Assembly: GCA_030600525.1 (NCBI GenBank)
Contig: JAUVLX010000006.1
Coordinates: forward strand, 1 to 28,384
Direction: 5' to 3'
Length of the DNA stretch: 28,384 nt
Origin: Desulfobulbus sp.
GTDB taxonomy: Bacteria > Desulfobacterota > Desulfobulbia > Desulfobulbales > Desulfobulbaceae
The translations under genes and the position numbers were made by a program. A model generated the notes under the pieces. It was not told where the DNA came from. It ran no database searches and was given only the letters and a program-made list of their open reading frames with translations. Shown here in pieces: positions 1 to 7,950 of the stretch. Numbering within the stretch: the first letter of the stretch is position 1; each line of letters opens with the position of its first letter.

Positions 1-1029
1 AAAAAACAGGGTTGCTGGCATTTTTTTATATAAGCCGCCCAGTTCTGTAAATTTGGTTTTGCCGGTCATATACAACACAGACCCGGTACCCATGAAAAGC
101 AAACTTTTATAGAGGATGTGGACCACTGCATGAGCTGTGGCACCATTTATGGCGAGATCCGTTCCTATACCGACCCCTGCCACCATATATCCGACCTGAG
201 AGACGATTGACCAGGCTAATAACCGTCGGATATCATTTTCCATTATCGCGTATATGACACCGTAAAGAGCCATGGCTACACCAAGAACAATGAGTATCTC
301 CATTCCTGCGCATGCTCTGGCCAGAGTATAGACTGCTGTTTTGGTGGTAATGGCGCACATGAATACTGCACCATTAAAAGAGGCTTCGCTATATGCATCG
401 GGGAGCCAGGAATGCAACGGTACAACAGCTGCGTTCAGAGCAAAACCGATCATGATAAGCCAAGTGTAGAGTTCCGGGTGAGCAACATCCATAAGGTCAA
501 ATGAAATATTACCGACTGCTTGATATCTAAGCATGATACCAGCCAGCAGAATGATTCCGCCTATGGTGTGGATGAGCAAATAGCGGTACCCGACACGCAA
601 ACTTTTCTTGCCTCTACGGAACCAGATAAGAAAAACCGAAGCAAATGCCATCATTTCCCAGAAAAAGAACAGGCTAAGGTAATCCCCGCAATAGATTGTC
701 CCGAGTGAACCTGCTACATAAAACCATGCAGCGATGTGTTCACCGGCTCGTTCTACATGTAAACCATAGAGTGTACCGATAACAGCCATCAAAGCCATGA
801 TGCAGGCAAAGACAGAAGAAAGCTTGTCGACCCGACCGAAAACCAGTTCCCAATCCATAAAGCGATATACGCCAAATGTATCAGAAAGCCCGGTGTTGAG
901 CATTACAGCACCTAAAGCCAGCAGCGGCACAATAAAAAGATAGGGTCTGCGCAAAGGCCCACGAACAAAGGGCAATAGCAGTGCACCGGCAATCAGAAGT
1001 AATGATGGATGAATAAAGCTGCTTGTCAT
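1..1029 (-). CDS. MrpD/NuoL-like proton-conducting antiporter subunit of complex I operon (C-terminus cut by window edge)
   Basis: Open from ATG at 1029 to the window edge: 343 codons, no stop, so the C-terminal part is missing. It is a multi-span membrane protein of the NuoL/M/N and Mrp antiporter family (Proton_antipo_M domain), expected to move H+ or Na+ in the membrane arm of complex I. Visible family marks are the TM5 glutamate in FFFWEMMAFAS and the PLHSWLPDA motif. The TM7 lysine that normally lies five residues before this proline is Asn here (FALNAAVVPLH). A lysine is present one helix later (TTKTAVY). The start overlaps the stop of the upstream 93-aa gene as ATGA, and a GAGGAAGAG ribosome-binding site lies inside that gene's end, so translation is probably coupled. 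Family assignment is firm; whether to call it L, M, N or MrpD is not settled. Confidence 0.85.
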   Translation of the reverse strand, partial: MTSSFIHPSLLLIAGALLLPFVRGPLRRPYLFIVPLLALGAVMLNTGLSDTFGVYRFMDWELVFGRVDKLSSVFACIMALMAVIGTLYGLHVERAGEHIAAWFYVAGSLGTIYCGDYLSLFFFWEMMAFASVFLIWFRRGKKSLRVGYRYLLIHTIGGIILLAGIMLRYQAVGNISFDLMDVAHPELYTWLIMIGFALNAAVVPLHSWLPDAYSEASFNGAVFMCAITTKTAVYTLARACAGMEILIVLGVAMALYGVIYAIMENDIRRLLAWSIVSQVGYMVAGVGIGTDLAINGATAHAVVHILYKSLLFMGTGSVLYMTGKTKFTELGGLYKKMPATLFF

Positions 1030-1307
1030 TTCTCTTCCTCATTGCTGTTGTCACCTGTGCAACAGTCGTAAAAATCAGTCCTTACTTGAAGCCCAGCACG
1101 ACCAAGCCATCGTGCCACTACAATGATCACCGCTGCAGCGATGGCTCCGAATAGAGACCAGAACGCAGGGATATGTTGCTCAACCCATGAGTGAGCGTGA
1201 CTGGTATCGACAACCAAAGCGAAGCCGATAACAGCAGCAAGTATGCCATAACATATCCCTATCAAAATCTTGATATGTGTTTGCAGGTATTCAATAAATT
1301 GTGTCAT
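1026..1307 (-). CDS. Small two-helix membrane protein inside the nuo/mrp-like operon
   Basis: 93 aa with two predicted membrane helices (about residues 12-33 and 47-66), then a charged cytoplasm-like tail containing a Cys-Cys pair and an acidic end (NEEEK). It overlaps the gene before it and the gene after it by 4 bp (ATGA) at both ends, so it is translationally coupled between two antiporter-like subunits. This makes it a credible accessory subunit of the complex. I do not recognise a named family; from memory, similar short proteins with a PAFW...G-x-Q-x-R-x-DFYD pattern sit beside antiporter subunit D genes in other Desulfobacterota, but I could not check this. It is not NuoK, MrpC or MrpF by sequence. 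Function unknown. Confidence 0.8.
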   Translation of the reverse strand: MTQFIEYLQTHIKILIGICYGILAAVIGFALVVDTSHAHSWVEQHIPAFWSLFGAIAAAVIIVVARWLGRAGLQVRTDFYDCCTGDNSNEEEK

Positions 1308-2797
1308 CCTGTCACCATCTTCACAAATTGCATCATAAAGCCAGGAAAGATACCGATAACTACTGAAACAGTAGCTGCGATAAGAATTGGAATTAACATA
1401 CTGAGCGGAGCTTCCTTAATACCTGTCTCAACTTCCCCTTCAGGTCTTTTGCCAAAGAATGCCTTGTATGTTACCGGTGCAAAGTAGCCAACATTAAGTA
1501 CAGTAGAAGCAATAAGTATAAGGAGTATCCCAACCTGATGCGCTTCCATAGAACCAACAAGCAGGTACCATTTAGTTATAAAGCCTGCAGCAGGTGGAGC
1601 ACCTATCATGGAAAGAGAAGCTATCGCAAAGGCACCAAAGGTAAATGGCATGGTCCTACCGAGCCCGCTCATTTCTGATATATATTTTTTATGGGTGGCA
1701 ATAAAAATTGCTCCGGCACAAAAAAAGAGCGTGATCTTTGAAAAGGCATGATTAACAATGTGAATCAGGCCACCGTCTATGGCGTGGGGAGTGAGTAATG
1801 CTACTCCAAGAATAATGTAGGACAACTGGCTAACAGTGGAGTAGGCAAGTCGAGCTTTCAGGTTATCCTTGGACAGGGCAATCACCGAGGCCACGATAAT
1901 GGTAAACCCAACAAAGTAGGCAGTGGGAATCCCAAGATTGAGCATATTCATGGTATCAACACCAAACACATAAAGCATGGTTCTGGTGGTACAGAACACG
2001 CCTACCTTAACGACGGCAACAGCATGGAGAAGCGCGGAAACAGGTGTTGGAGCAACCATTGCTCCAGGGAGCCAGTGATGAAAAGGCATCACGCCGTTTT
2101 TGGCAAATCCGAAAAAACAGAACACATACAGCATCACCACGATCCACCCTTTGGTGTCAGCAGGGATAATGCCGGTGAATATATTGTGAGGAAAATCGAG
2201 ATTACCGACAAGCACGTAAATAAGGATTAGCGCTGGCAACAAAAAGAACTTGGCTGTTGTTGTCAGGTAAATAATGTATTTCCTGGCACCATCGTATGAT
2301 TCTTTATCTTGGTGATGAGCAACAAGAGGGTACGTGCAAACAGATACTATTTCATAAAAGAGATAAAGAGTAAAAAGGTTATCTGATAACGCAACGCCGA
2401 TAGCTCCGAATATAGCTAGGGCAAAGCAAGCATTAAATCGTGTCTGGCACGGTTCATCATGGGCTCTCATATATCCCATCGAATAAAAAACCGCGATCAT
2501 CCATAACGAGGAGGCCACCAAAGCAAAGATCATGGAAAAACCATCGGCACGAAGAGTGACCGATAATCCTGGCAAAATCTTGAATATGGGAAAAACCAAG
2601 GTTGATCCGGCTTGCAGGGCAGGGATAAAGGAGAGGACAACGATAAAAAGCAGTACCGAAGCACTACAGGAAATAGCTTCCCGCAGATTCGGATTGTTTT
2701 TCATCGTCATAACCACCAGGCTCCCGATAAGCGGGATAATCACTGCCAGCAACAGACATGAATTTTCAACAATATTGGTAGTGGAAACAGCGTCCAT
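1304..2797 (-). CDS. Monovalent cation/H+ antiporter subunit D family protein (MrpD/NuoM-like)
   Basis: 497 aa, about 14 membrane helices, full length for the NuoM/NuoN/MrpD family. It forms an ion-pumping module of the membrane arm. Key residues are visible: the TM5 glutamate in LFYEIVSVCTYPLV, the TM7 lysine in GFAKNGVMPFHHWLP (five residues before the Pro), the PTPVSALLHA loop after it, and the TM8 lysine in AVVKVGVF. Unlike its downstream neighbour it keeps the complete proton-path set. It lies 15 bp after nuoK with a CGGAG ribosome-binding site, in the place where nuoL-M-N normally follow nuoK. The sequence looks closer to Mrp subunit D than to enterobacterial NuoM, which is an inference from motif wording. 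Confidence 0.9.
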   Translation of the reverse strand: MDAVSTTNIVENSCLLLAVIIPLIGSLVVMTMKNNPNLREAISCSASVLLFIVVLSFIPALQAGSTLVFPIFKILPGLSVTLRADGFSMIFALVASSLWMIAVFYSMGYMRAHDEPCQTRFNACFALAIFGAIGVALSDNLFTLYLFYEIVSVCTYPLVAHHQDKESYDGARKYIIYLTTTAKFFLLPALILIYVLVGNLDFPHNIFTGIIPADTKGWIVVMLYVFCFFGFAKNGVMPFHHWLPGAMVAPTPVSALLHAVAVVKVGVFCTTRTMLYVFGVDTMNMLNLGIPTAYFVGFTIIVASVIALSKDNLKARLAYSTVSQLSYIILGVALLTPHAIDGGLIHIVNHAFSKITLFFCAGAIFIATHKKYISEMSGLGRTMPFTFGAFAIASLSMIGAPPAAGFITKWYLLVGSMEAHQVGILLILIASTVLNVGYFAPVTYKAFFGKRPEGEVETGIKEAPLSMLIPILIAATVSVVIGIFPGFMMQFVKMVTG

Positions 2798-2812
2798 GGT
2801 GTTTATCTCCGA

Positions 2813-3139
2813 TTACCCCTGTAGATCGCCAAGATCTTCAACATCAATTGATTTATAGTTTCGATAGACAGCGATCACTATACTGATAGCTATAGAAGCT
2901 TCTGCCGCAGCAATAGCCATTATAAACAGTGTGAAAATCTGACCAATAGCTGGGTCAGGTGCAAGAAACCGGTTAAAGGCCATGAAATTAGTTGAGGCGG
3001 CAGCTAAAATAAACTCTGACGAGATAAGCATGCCGATAATAGTCCTACGCACTATCAAACCATACACCCCGAATCCAAAGAGTAATGCGCCAAGGACTAA
3101 GTAGGTTTGTAGGCAGTTATAGAGATTCAGCAGTACCAT
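2813..3139 (-). CDS. nuoK: NADH-quinone oxidoreductase subunit K
   Basis: 108 aa, three membrane helices, close to the usual length of about 100 aa. NuoK (MrpC/ND4L homologue) sits between NuoJ and the antiporter subunits and helps couple quinone reduction to proton pumping. The core TM2 stretch GMLISSEFILAAASTNFMAFNRF carries the conserved glutamate (SSEF), and a second glutamate lies in TM3 (AAAEASIAISI); both match the essential NuoK acids. The start lies 3 bp from the nuoJ stop, so the pair is co-translated. Hydrophobic tail ends with an acidic patch (DVEDLGDLQG), common in this subunit. Confidence 0.95.
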   Translation of the reverse strand: MVLLNLYNCLQTYLVLGALLFGFGVYGLIVRRTIIGMLISSEFILAAASTNFMAFNRFLAPDPAIGQIFTLFIMAIAAAEASIAISIVIAVYRNYKSIDVEDLGDLQG

Positions 3140-3142
3140 ATG

Positions 3143-3703
3143 CTAATTCCTCCCCCTTCGTGCAAGTACCAACGCACCGATAATAGAAAGCAGCAGTACA
3201 ATGGAAATGAGTTCAAACACCATAGAGTGTGTCGTTAGCAGTGCCTTGCCAACAGACTCTATATCGCCAGTTGCATTTTCAGGGCGAGGAAAAACCTGCC
3301 ACTGGGTTTTAAGCCCGAGAACCGAAAACCCCGCAAAAAAAAGTGCGCCAACGCTGGCCCCTAAAGGACCCGAGAGTTTAGAAATGTGTTTATTACCGGG
3401 GGAATTTTGTTGTTCAGGCGTCGACATCATGATACCAAAGGCAATCAAGATTGACACCGCACCTACATAAATCAAGAGTTGCATCATTGCCAGAAAGGGA
3501 CTGAGCAAAAAGTAATAAACACCGGCAAGTCCTGTGAAACAAATAGCAAGTCCAGATACTGCTCGTACCAGTCGGTGCGAATTCACCGCAACAAATGCAC
3601 CGAAAATAACAAGAGCAACAGTGAGCAGAAATATAATACCGACGAACCCCTCTACGGAAAAAAGAGTTGGATTGGGAGTCGGCGAAAAGACAAGTGGTTG
3701 CAT
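3143..3703 (-). CDS. nuoJ: NADH-quinone oxidoreductase subunit J
   Basis: 186 aa, five membrane helices, usual NuoJ/ND6 length. NuoJ lies between NuoH and the antiporter-like subunits and carries the conserved pi-bulge helix. The typical core MMQLLIYVGAVSILIAFGIM is present (residues about 73-93), which identifies the family. The start codon overlaps the nuoI stop by one base (TGATG), so translation is coupled. The C-terminus ends in the short basic ARRGRN tail. Confidence 0.95.
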   Translation of the reverse strand: MQPLVFSPTPNPTLFSVEGFVGIIFLLTVALVIFGAFVAVNSHRLVRAVSGLAICFTGLAGVYYFLLSPFLAMMQLLIYVGAVSILIAFGIMMSTPEQQNSPGNKHISKLSGPLGASVGALFFAGFSVLGLKTQWQVFPRPENATGDIESVGKALLTTHSMVFELISIVLLLSIIGALVLARRGRN

Positions 3704-4143
3704 CAGTTTTGATCCTCCAATCGCTTGACCAAGTCGATGATAAAATCATCTTTATTAAAACTGACAAGGTTGTATTCCTTGGAAAAACGAAGAGCATTGA
3801 ATTTACAGCTCTCTACACATGATCCGCATAAACTGCATTTAGTGAAATCAAGTACGTATTTGGTCAGCGTCTTTTTCTTATCACCCTCCATTTTTTTACC
3901 AGCAAGCGTGATACACCCAGATGGACAGGCTCGCTGACACGCCATACAGACAATGCAGTTAGGCTTCCCAGTTTCTTCGTTGCCAATAAGCTCGATATGT
4001 CCTCGGAAGAGTTCCGTCATAACAGGAACTTCGTATGGATAATTCTCAGTCACTACAGGACGAAAAAATTGACGGGCCGTAATCATTAAACCGGTTACCA
4101 GGCTTTTGCTGCCAACCAGAATATCACTCCAGTATCCACTCAT
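3703..4143 (-). CDS. nuoI: NADH-quinone oxidoreductase subunit I (2x[4Fe-4S] ferredoxin)
   Basis: 146 aa from ATG at 4143. An in-frame extension upstream to 4311 would lie entirely inside nuoH and is rejected. NuoI carries electrons through clusters N6a and N6b towards NuoB. Both ferredoxin motifs are complete: C63-x2-C66-x2-C69-x3-C73 (CIVCMACQRACP) and C103-x2-C106-x2-C109-x3-C113 (CSLCGSCVESCK). The start lies 2 bp after the nuoH stop and the stop overlaps nuoJ by one base. With nuoE, nuoF and nuoG absent from their usual place, NuoI would be the first iron-sulfur subunit here and the probable docking point for a non-NADH donor such as ferredoxin (inference). Confidence 0.93.
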   Translation of the reverse strand: MSGYWSDILVGSKSLVTGLMITARQFFRPVVTENYPYEVPVMTELFRGHIELIGNEETGKPNCIVCMACQRACPSGCITLAGKKMEGDKKKTLTKYVLDFTKCSLCGSCVESCKFNALRFSKEYNLVSFNKDDFIIDLVKRLEDQN

Positions 4144-4145
4144 AA

Positions 4146-5138
4146 TTAAAATACCTTGATGAGTGCCGCTGTGACCAGCACATTGACAAGGGAAAACGGA
4201 ATAAGAATTTTCCAGGATAGATTTAACAGCCGATAGATCTGTGTCCGAGGGTAGGTCCAGCGAACCCAGATAACGGTAAAAATGAGGACATAAATCTTCA
4301 GCAGAAACCACCAGACTCCTGGGGTTTTACCAAAGGGACAGTCCCATCCACCTAAAAATAAAGTTACAGTGAGGCAGGCCCCCACAACAATATTGAGGTA
4401 TTCACCCATCATGAACAGGCCAAATCCCATGGACCCGTATTCCGTCATATAACCAGCGACGAGCTCACTTTCTGCCTCAGCCATATCAAAAGGAGCACGG
4501 TTTGTCTCGGCCAGGGAACAGATAAAAAAGATAATGAAACCTATCCACATATAGAGGAAATGGCCATTCTCGAATCTAAATATATTCCAATGCCAGAAAC
4601 CGCCCTGCTGATCTATAGCAATATCTCGCAGGTTCATGGAACCGGAGATCATAACAATGGCAATTACCGTCAGCAGCATTGGAATCTCATACGCGAGATT
4701 CTGCGAAACCGCACGAGCTGATGATATAATTGCATACTTATTTCCAGATGCCCACCCACCGAGAAGAACGGCAATCATCGAAAGCGAAGCCAGGGCGAAA
4801 ATGAGGAGCACAGAAAGCTCCATAGCCCGTCCCTGAATATCGCCTGAAAATGGTATAACAACCATGGAAGTGATGGCAGGTATCATCGCAATTACAGGAG
4901 CAACCCTGAAAATAATACCGTCAACACCCTGGGGTACTATAAGCTGCTTTGACATCAGCTTGATACCGTCTGCCAAGGGCTGCAATAAACCTGCAAAGCC
5001 TACTTCAGTGGGACCGACACGGCGCTGGATTCGTGCAGCACCTTTTCGTTCACACCAGCCAAGGTAGGCAGCATTAAGGCCGGCAAAGGCCATTATGCCA
5101 ACCAAATACAAAATTGGACGCCAGATACTTGTTTCCAT
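4146..5138 (-). CDS. nuoH: NADH-quinone oxidoreductase subunit H
   Basis: 330 aa, eight or nine membrane helices, standard NuoH/ND1 length. NuoH links the peripheral arm to the membrane arm and forms most of the quinone chamber with NuoB and NuoD. Family marks are CERKGAARIQRRVGPTEVG near residue 30, the acidic loop AETNRAPFDMAEAESELVAGY, and WVRWTYPRTQIYRLLNLSWK near the C-terminus. The gap to nuoD is 22 bp and no strong ribosome-binding site is visible, so coupling with nuoD is likely. The order D-H-I without G between D and H is the arrangement of NADH-module-free complexes. Confidence 0.96.
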   Translation of the reverse strand: METSIWRPILYLVGIMAFAGLNAAYLGWCERKGAARIQRRVGPTEVGFAGLLQPLADGIKLMSKQLIVPQGVDGIIFRVAPVIAMIPAITSMVVIPFSGDIQGRAMELSVLLIFALASLSMIAVLLGGWASGNKYAIISSARAVSQNLAYEIPMLLTVIAIVMISGSMNLRDIAIDQQGGFWHWNIFRFENGHFLYMWIGFIIFFICSLAETNRAPFDMAEAESELVAGYMTEYGSMGFGLFMMGEYLNIVVGACLTVTLFLGGWDCPFGKTPGVWWFLLKIYVLIFTVIWVRWTYPRTQIYRLLNLSWKILIPFSLVNVLVTAALIKVF

Positions 5139-5160
5139 AGGTAATTGTAATTGTTGTTAC

Positions 5161-6279
5161 TTAACGATCAATCTCAGGAATGACCAAGTCAAGACTCCCC
5201 ATAAACGCCAGGGCATCTGCAAGAAGCATACCTTCTGCAACCTCACCGAACAGACTCAAATTGGAAAATGTAGGGGAACGAAGTTTGAGTTTATAGGGAT
5301 TTTTTCCACCATCACTGACCAGACGATGGCCAAGGGAACCGCGTGCGGTTTCCACCGCTGAATAGTAGTACCCTGCTTCTGGCTTTAATATTTTCGGTAC
5401 TTTTGCCTGAACAGGGCCATCAGGGAGTTTGTCAAGTGCCTGCTCGATAATACGGAGAGACTGCTCCATTTCATCCATTCGAACCATGTACCTGGCCATT
5501 GAATCGCACTCATCATACACAGGCACGTCGAAATCTAATTCGGGGTAGACGGAAAATGGTTCATTCTTGCGCACATCGTAGTCAATTCCTGAACCACGAG
5601 CCACTGGACCGGTTGCCCCATACTTGCGACACTGCTCGGCGGAAATAAATCCGATGTCCTTAATCCGCTTGATAAGGATAATATTATGGGTCACCAGATC
5701 ATGATACAGGCTGGGCATACGCGAACGCAGTCTTTTTATGAAATCACGAGTACCGGTAATAAACTCATCATCAATATCATTATAAACACCGCCAAACCGC
5801 ATGTAGCAGTAAGTGAGCCTGGAACCGGTAATCCGTTCAAGCAGATCGATAACGTGTTCTCTATCATCGAAGGCATACAATAACGGAGTAAAACCACCCA
5901 GATCAAGCAAGAAAGCCGCCCACCATAACAAGTGGCTGGCAATTCGATTGAGCTCTACAGTTATAACTCTGATATATTCAGCACGTTCCGGAACCTCTAT
6001 CCCTGCAGCCTTTTCAACAACAAGCGCATAACCATGGTTAAACGCCAGCGCATGCAAATAATCCATGCGGGCAGTATTCGGCATGAACTGAGCATAGGGT
6101 GCCACTTCTGCGAGCTTTTCATGCATACGGTGGACATATCCAAGTACCGGCTCAGCCTTGACAATATATTCTCCATCCATGGTAAGCTTGACGCGTAGAA
6201 CACCATGGGTAGCTGGATGCTGGGGGCCAAGATTAAGAACAAAGGTCTCATCATGCCGCAATTCGACGGGGAGTGTCAT
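5161..6279 (-). CDS. nuoD: NADH-quinone oxidoreductase subunit D
   Basis: 372 aa, slightly shorter than many NuoD proteins (about 400 aa) but with both conserved ends. NuoD (49-kDa subunit) descends from the [NiFe]-hydrogenase large subunit and forms the quinone-binding pocket with NuoB. Marks: NLGPQHPATHGVLRV at residue 17 on, the RMDYLHALAFNHGYAL stretch, the GSGIDYDVRKNEPF stretch, and the C-terminal ARGSLGHRLVSDG and DLVIPEIDR. The hydrogenase-type metal-binding cysteines are absent, as in true NuoD, so this is not an energy-converting hydrogenase. It overlaps nuoC by 4 bp (ATGA). Confidence 0.96.
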   Translation of the reverse strand: MTLPVELRHDETFVLNLGPQHPATHGVLRVKLTMDGEYIVKAEPVLGYVHRMHEKLAEVAPYAQFMPNTARMDYLHALAFNHGYALVVEKAAGIEVPERAEYIRVITVELNRIASHLLWWAAFLLDLGGFTPLLYAFDDREHVIDLLERITGSRLTYCYMRFGGVYNDIDDEFITGTRDFIKRLRSRMPSLYHDLVTHNIILIKRIKDIGFISAEQCRKYGATGPVARGSGIDYDVRKNEPFSVYPELDFDVPVYDECDSMARYMVRMDEMEQSLRIIEQALDKLPDGPVQAKVPKILKPEAGYYYSAVETARGSLGHRLVSDGGKNPYKLKLRSPTFSNLSLFGEVAEGMLLADALAFMGSLDLVIPEIDR

Positions 6280-6803
6280 GGCATATAATCCTTAAGCAGG
6301 GGGAAAAAATCGGCATCTTCAGGAAGGAGGATACGAGTGAGATCGGGATGTCCCTCAAAGATTATACCGTAAAAATCAAAGGTCTCTCGCTCATGCCAGT
6401 TTGCACCTGGAATGACCAAAGAGATGGTCGGCACCACCGGCTTAGATCGGGGAACCGATGCCCGGACCGTTACCCTACATTGATCATGATCGTAACGTGC
6501 GTAATCATAAACAATTTCCAACTGTTCTTTCTTAAGCCAATCTACACCGGCAATAGACTCTAGAAAAAAGTCATTTTCATCCAGTATGACTGCAATGTCT
6601 ACAACCTGGGAAGGTTCACAAAGAACGTCGAGATGGCTGCCATGTTTTTCAAAAGGAGTTGTTATTACTCCGGTCTGCCTTTCAATTGACGGTTCGTTTT
6701 CAACAGCTTCTTCAGCAGCGACCTGAGTGCTTTCATTTTGTTCTTGTTCCTCTACAGGAAAAATGGCTTCAAGTGCTGCTTTTGTTTGTTCTACTCTATT
6801 CAT
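6276..6803 (-). CDS. nuoC: NADH-quinone oxidoreductase subunit C
   Basis: 175 aa with an acidic, Glu/Gln-rich N-terminal extension (about residues 15-45) before the 30-kDa domain. NuoC packs against NuoD in the peripheral arm and carries no cofactor. The diagnostic C-terminal motif is present: ANWHERETFDFYGIIFEGHPDL...RILLPED. The domain is separate from NuoD, unlike the NuoCD fusion of enterobacteria. The stop overlaps the nuoD start by 4 bp. The acidic extension is less conserved in wording and may be lineage specific. Confidence 0.94.
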   Translation of the reverse strand: MNRVEQTKAALEAIFPVEEQEQNESTQVAAEEAVENEPSIERQTGVITTPFEKHGSHLDVLCEPSQVVDIAVILDENDFFLESIAGVDWLKKEQLEIVYDYARYDHDQCRVTVRASVPRSKPVVPTISLVIPGANWHERETFDFYGIIFEGHPDLTRILLPEDADFFPLLKDYMP

Positions 6804-6825
6804 TGGCTTATACCAGGTCAGCGGA

Positions 6826-7314
6826 TCAGACTCTTGGCCATCGGCGCTTGCCGGTGATCTTTTCTTCTAGGGTCATTATTCCTTCGAGCAGGGCCTCGGG
6901 TCGCGGTGGGCATCCAGGAATATACACATCTACAGGGAATAATTTGTCAGCGCCTTCAACCACATTATAATTTTCTTTAACCTTAAAAGGACCGCCTGAG
7001 ATAGCACAGTTGCCCATCGCAATGACCCACTTGGGCTCAGACATCTGATCATAAAGTGTTTTAACGGCAGGTTCCAATTTCTTATTAATGGTGCCTGCTA
7101 CGATCATGACGTCACTCTGCCGTGGTGATGGACGAAAGACCTCAGCACCAAAACGGGATATATCATACCGGGACCCGCCGGTGCACATCATTTCGATAGC
7201 ACAGCATGCCAGGCCAAAGGTCATTGGCCAAAGAGAGTTAGCGCGTCCTAGATTAAGCAGCTTATCCAGCTGGGCGAATTGAACTATTGATGACGGTACG
7301 TTTTCAAGTTCCAC
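6826..7314 (-). CDS. nuoB: NADH-quinone oxidoreductase subunit B (cluster N2)
   Basis: 162 aa, usual length. NuoB holds cluster N2, which hands electrons to quinone. All four ligands are visible: the tandem Cys37-Cys38 (GLACCAIE), Cys103 (MGNCAISGG) and Cys135 (PGCPPRPEAL). The R-F-G-x-E-x-x-R-x-S-P-R-Q-x-D signature follows. The ATG at 7314 lies 31 bp inside the nuoA coding end, so the two genes overlap. A shorter protein from a later start would still hold all cluster ligands, but no in-frame Met comes before the conserved region other than Met31. Confidence 0.95.
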   Translation of the reverse strand: MELENVPSSIVQFAQLDKLLNLGRANSLWPMTFGLACCAIEMMCTGGSRYDISRFGAEVFRPSPRQSDVMIVAGTINKKLEPAVKTLYDQMSEPKWVIAMGNCAISGGPFKVKENYNVVEGADKLFPVDVYIPGCPPRPEALLEGIMTLEEKITGKRRWPRV

Positions 7315-7703
7315 TCGAACACTCCTTTAATCCACGCATAAACGATAGCCAATGACAAAATACCTACAAAAATAAGGACTTCAACAAAGTCTCTGATAAC
7401 AAATTCCGGACTGTTATAGGCAACAGCCACCGGAAAAAGAAAGAGAACGTCAACGTCAAAGGCCAAAAATATAAGGGCATATAAATAATAGATAATACCA
7501 AAACGAATCCAGGCACTACCGATGGGTTCCATCCCGCACTCAATAAGCTGCCCAGATTTACCAGCTGTTTGCCGCGTATGGGACGAAGGGCTCAAGAGTT
7601 TAACGATAATAATTGGACCGATACCGAAAGAAAGCGCACCTATCAAAAATATGGTAACGTAGACGATATTAGTCAGGGTCACCTGATCCATACACCACTC
7701 CAT
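7284..7703 (-). CDS. nuoA: NADH-quinone oxidoreductase subunit A
   Basis: 139 aa, three membrane helices, typical NuoA/ND3 length. It contributes to the quinone-chamber interface. The conserved loop after TM1 is visible: YECG-type motif as LIECGMEPIGSAWIRFGIIYYLYALIFLAFDVDVLFLFP, with the Cys of the ND3 loop and the acidic FDVDVLFLFP helix. A second Met at residue 5 (MDQVT) is a possible alternative start. It is the first gene of the operon: promoter at 7756-7784, AAAAAGGAAGTAA ribosome-binding region just upstream. It overlaps nuoB by 31 bp. Confidence 0.95.
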   Translation of the reverse strand: MEWCMDQVTLTNIVYVTIFLIGALSFGIGPIIIVKLLSPSSHTRQTAGKSGQLIECGMEPIGSAWIRFGIIYYLYALIFLAFDVDVLFLFPVAVAYNSPEFVIRDFVEVLIFVGILSLAIVYAWIKGVFEWNLKTYRHQ

Positions 7704-7727
7704 TTACTTCCTTTTTCATCAAATAAA

Positions 7728-7744
7728 CTGATCTATACGATCAG
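7728..7744. promoter_or_regulatory. Perfect palindrome just downstream of the nuo promoter, probable operator
   Basis: CTGATC-TATAC-GATCAG: two 6-bp perfect arms around a 5-bp spacer, lying just after the predicted transcription start of nuoA and before its ribosome-binding site. A protein bound here would block early elongation. The divergent LysR gene makes LysR an obvious candidate, but LysR sites usually have a T-N11-A core and lie upstream of -35, so another dimeric regulator is equally possible. Confidence 0.45.
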
Positions 7745-7755
7745 CACGTTTTATC

Positions 7756-7784
7756 AGTATATCTGGATTCGATTTCTCTGTCAA
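7756..7784 (-). promoter_or_regulatory. Sigma70-type promoter of the nuo operon
   Basis: Minus strand: TTGACA at 7784-7779, a 17-bp spacer, and TATACT at 7761-7756. This is a perfect -35 box, optimal spacing and 5/6 match at -10. The predicted start of transcription is near 7749, about 46 bases before the nuoA start codon. It is the clearest promoter in the window. Confidence 0.75.
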
Positions 7785-7950
7785 GGCCAAACCTGTGACT
7801 TAATTGACCTATGTGCCGCATTGTAGGGCTTCTACAATTACCCTTATCTTGATGATAAAATCATTGACCAATTCTGCCGAAGTGGTAGGGTACGCACCGA
7901 ATTCAATTTCAATAATACTTAGGTTCAATCATTTTGATACAAGTTGGGTC

